Below are positions 13,404 through 15,015 of a stretch of DNA of 15,015 nt, one piece after another. Made by a program: the position numbers and the translations under genes. Each line of letters starts with the position of its first letter. Within the stretch, counting starts at the first letter, position 1. Under the pieces are notes generated by a model, which saw only the letters and a list, made by a program, of their open reading frames with translations, made no database searches and had not been told where the DNA came from. The stretch spans positions 1-15,015 of the forward strand of contig JALOBP010000077.1 in assembly GCA_023228295.1 (NCBI GenBank). Reading direction: 5' to 3'. This DNA comes from Methanoregula sp. (GTDB lineage Archaea; Halobacteriota; Methanomicrobia; Methanomicrobiales; Methanospirillaceae).

Positions 13404-15015
13404 TTACATCTCCTGCATGACTTTTATTGCAAGTCCCAGTTCATCGAAGACTTCATCCCTGAGTGCAGACTGACGGATATTTGTTGCGGCATCAATTGCA
13501 TAATCAAGGATCTCCTGGGCGGCATGTTCGCAACCGGCTGCATACAATTTCAGTGCAATATCACACATGACAAACGAACGTCGTGACAGCGGCCGGATGA
13601 TCCGGGCTTCCCTGACCGCATTCTGTATCATACGACGGGAGAGTTTTTCCTCCCCCTCTTTTTTGAAAAACACCGCCAGATCGCAGAAGTGGATAGACTC
13701 TTTTCCCCGGTCAGCAACGGTGCGGACCAACCGCTCGAGAACGGTTACCTGGGCGGGAGTAACACCATCTTTAACAATCTTTTCAGAGATCGCCCGGATT
13801 CTGGCGTACTGGGGGGTAATCTGGAGTGTTTCTGCATGCCCTAGGTGCTCAAGTCTCCCGATGCGCAGCGTGTCGTCAGTAATGGTTTTGGCAATCTGAA
13901 CTGCAGATTCCCGGTATTTCTCATTATGTTCTTTCTCGTACAGCATGGAATACACCTGCACGATATTTTCACGAATTGTATCAGCAATGGATGGGATGTT
14001 GATCTTGCCGGTTAACTGTTCTGTCTTTTTTAACAGTGCCAGAGGAATCTCATAATCATCACAATCATTCAGTGCAAGTGGCAGAACATCGAGCAACAGG
14101 GTTGCTTTTACGTACGGTGACGGGATCCGGCTCGCAGCGGTAATCATATTATGCAGGAGTTCTCCACAGCGATTCTTGTGCTGGCGCACCATACCATAAA
14201 CGGAAATCATTGCATGAATGTACTCAACAGGATCGTTGATCTTCTGGACAATGGTAAATGCAGAGTCCAGCCACTCTTCACGAGGATTTGTAGCATTCAG
14301 GCTGACCAGTGCAATGACAATCTGTCGCCGCACGAGTTCTCCCTTGTCATATTCAACGCCATCCAGCAATTGTATGCTCTGCTGGATGCAGTTTGTGGCA
14401 ATTTTGCTATCGGTCTGGCTATAGAGTGTTGCCAGATCTGCAAGGATTAAGGCTTTTTCGTATTCGGCATCCAGGTTCGGGATATTGGAAATGATATCAT
14501 CCAGGATACCGGTTGCACGTTTTGGATCGTTTGCTTTGAGCGCTGTATCCAGTAAATTACATAACCCGGTGAGTTTAGCGTAGGGGCTGGCTACTCTCTG
14601 GATGATGCGATAGATAAGCGAGATGATGATGGGGTATTTCCGAATCCCCTCGTTTCTCTGGAGGAGATATGCCATGATCTCATAAGGATCTGTTGAATCG
14701 GGATGAATGATATCGTCACTCAGATTCGAGATGATCCGGGCCATCATTGCATCCCGCTCGTACATATTTTCGATTTCTACTGCATACATTGCCAGCGGGA
14801 TGATGAAATCGGGATTGGCGCTGGTGCGGGAGAAGGAGATGATCACATCGATTACCCCTGCAATCTTTAAGGATTTTTGAGGGACCTTAATATTCTGGCC
14901 GATTATCTCAAGCCCCCTTTCGAATGGTCGCAGTGCAGCATTCAGGTCAGCGTCGTGAGCCGGATAGCGTGGATTTATCAGGATTGTGCACCCGATTTTA
15001 ACAAAACATTCAGCT
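13404..15015 (-). CDS. Large helical-repeat (TPR-like) protein, 5' end beyond the window
   Basis: The frame is open from the right edge of the window to a TAA at 13404-13406, giving at least 536 residues. A GTG at 14846 has no special status, because the frame continues upstream for another 56 codons without a stop and with the same style of sequence (for example KIGCTILINPRYPAHDADLNA), so the gene is cut by the edge. The protein is almost entirely helical, made of paired amphipathic helices of about 35-40 residues with recurring Ala/Leu patterns such as CDIALKLYAAGCEHAAQEIL. This suggests a solenoid of TPR-like repeats for protein binding. No signal peptide, membrane segment or catalytic motif appears in the visible part. 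It probably shares an operon with acyP. Function unknown. Confidence 0.8.
   Translation of the reverse strand, partial: AECFVKIGCTILINPRYPAHDADLNAALRPFERGLEIIGQNIKVPQKSLKIAGVIDVIISFSRTSANPDFIIPLAMYAVEIENMYERDAMMARIISNLSDDIIHPDSTDPYEIMAYLLQRNEGIRKYPIIISLIYRIIQRVASPYAKLTGLCNLLDTALKANDPKRATGILDDIISNIPNLDAEYEKALILADLATLYSQTDSKIATNCIQQSIQLLDGVEYDKGELVRRQIVIALVSLNATNPREEWLDSAFTIVQKINDPVEYIHAMISVYGMVRQHKNRCGELLHNMITAASRIPSPYVKATLLLDVLPLALNDCDDYEIPLALLKKTEQLTGKINIPSIADTIRENIVQVYSMLYEKEHNEKYRESAVQIAKTITDDTLRIGRLEHLGHAETLQITPQYARIRAISEKIVKDGVTPAQVTVLERLVRTVADRGKESIHFCDLAVFFKKEGEEKLSRRMIQNAVREARIIRPLSRRSFVMCDIALKLYAAGCEHAAQEILDYAIDAATNIRQSALRDEVFDELGLAIKVMQEM

Overview
The window reads as chromosome of a methanogenic archaeon, most likely of the order Methanomicrobiales (Methanoregula-like). 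That placement is inferred from gene content: archaeal EF-1A and S10p, archaeal-type cobalamin genes (a CobZ/PgpA-like phosphatase and the archaeal CobT family), a split GMP synthase glutaminase subunit, a DUF3821-type surface protein with a PGF-CTERM sorting signal, a hexulose-phosphate synthase/RraA fusion, and AT-rich TATA-like boxes upstream of many starts. No rRNA, tRNA, insertion sequence or CRISPR array was seen. Genes are dense and no stretch of more than 300 bases lacks a gene.

Layout. Bases 1-90 hold the 3' end of an unidentified plus-strand gene, which converges on the translation operon tuf-rpsJ (minus, 190-1796). A small cysteine-rich protein (1962-2258, plus) is divergent from tuf. 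Next is a cobalamin block: cobS and a cobZ-like gene (minus, 2411-3552), divergent from cobT (plus). Downstream on the plus strand lie guaA (glutaminase subunit), a YkgJ-type Cys-cluster protein, the DUF3821 surface protein, a nitroreductase and the HPS-RraA fusion (to 8953). A minus-strand operon converges on the fusion gene. It holds two tandem phenylacetate-CoA ligase-like genes and a tandem ACT-domain protein (8958-11983), all translationally coupled. A 208-base divergent region separates it from a stand-alone cas1 gene (12192-13121, plus). That gene overlaps tail to tail with an acylphosphatase (minus), which follows a long helical-repeat protein gene that runs off the right edge.

How the genes work together. 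CobS, the CobZ-like protein and CobT cover the late nucleotide-loop steps of cobamide synthesis, and methanogens need cobamides for methyl transfer. The PaaK pair plus ACT protein resembles the aryl-acid activation module that works with indolepyruvate ferredoxin oxidoreductase in methanogens. The HPS-RraA fusion points to ribulose monophosphate chemistry for pentose supply or formaldehyde handling. EF-1A and S10 form a housekeeping operon.

The most unusual item is the solitary cas1. It lacks cas2, effector genes, a CRISPR array and any casposon polymerase nearby. It keeps the His/Asp/Glu part of the integrase active site, but by eye it appears to have lost the first catalytic glutamate. Several plus-strand genes also have a TATA-like box about 25-30 bases before the ATG, which suggests leaderless transcripts.
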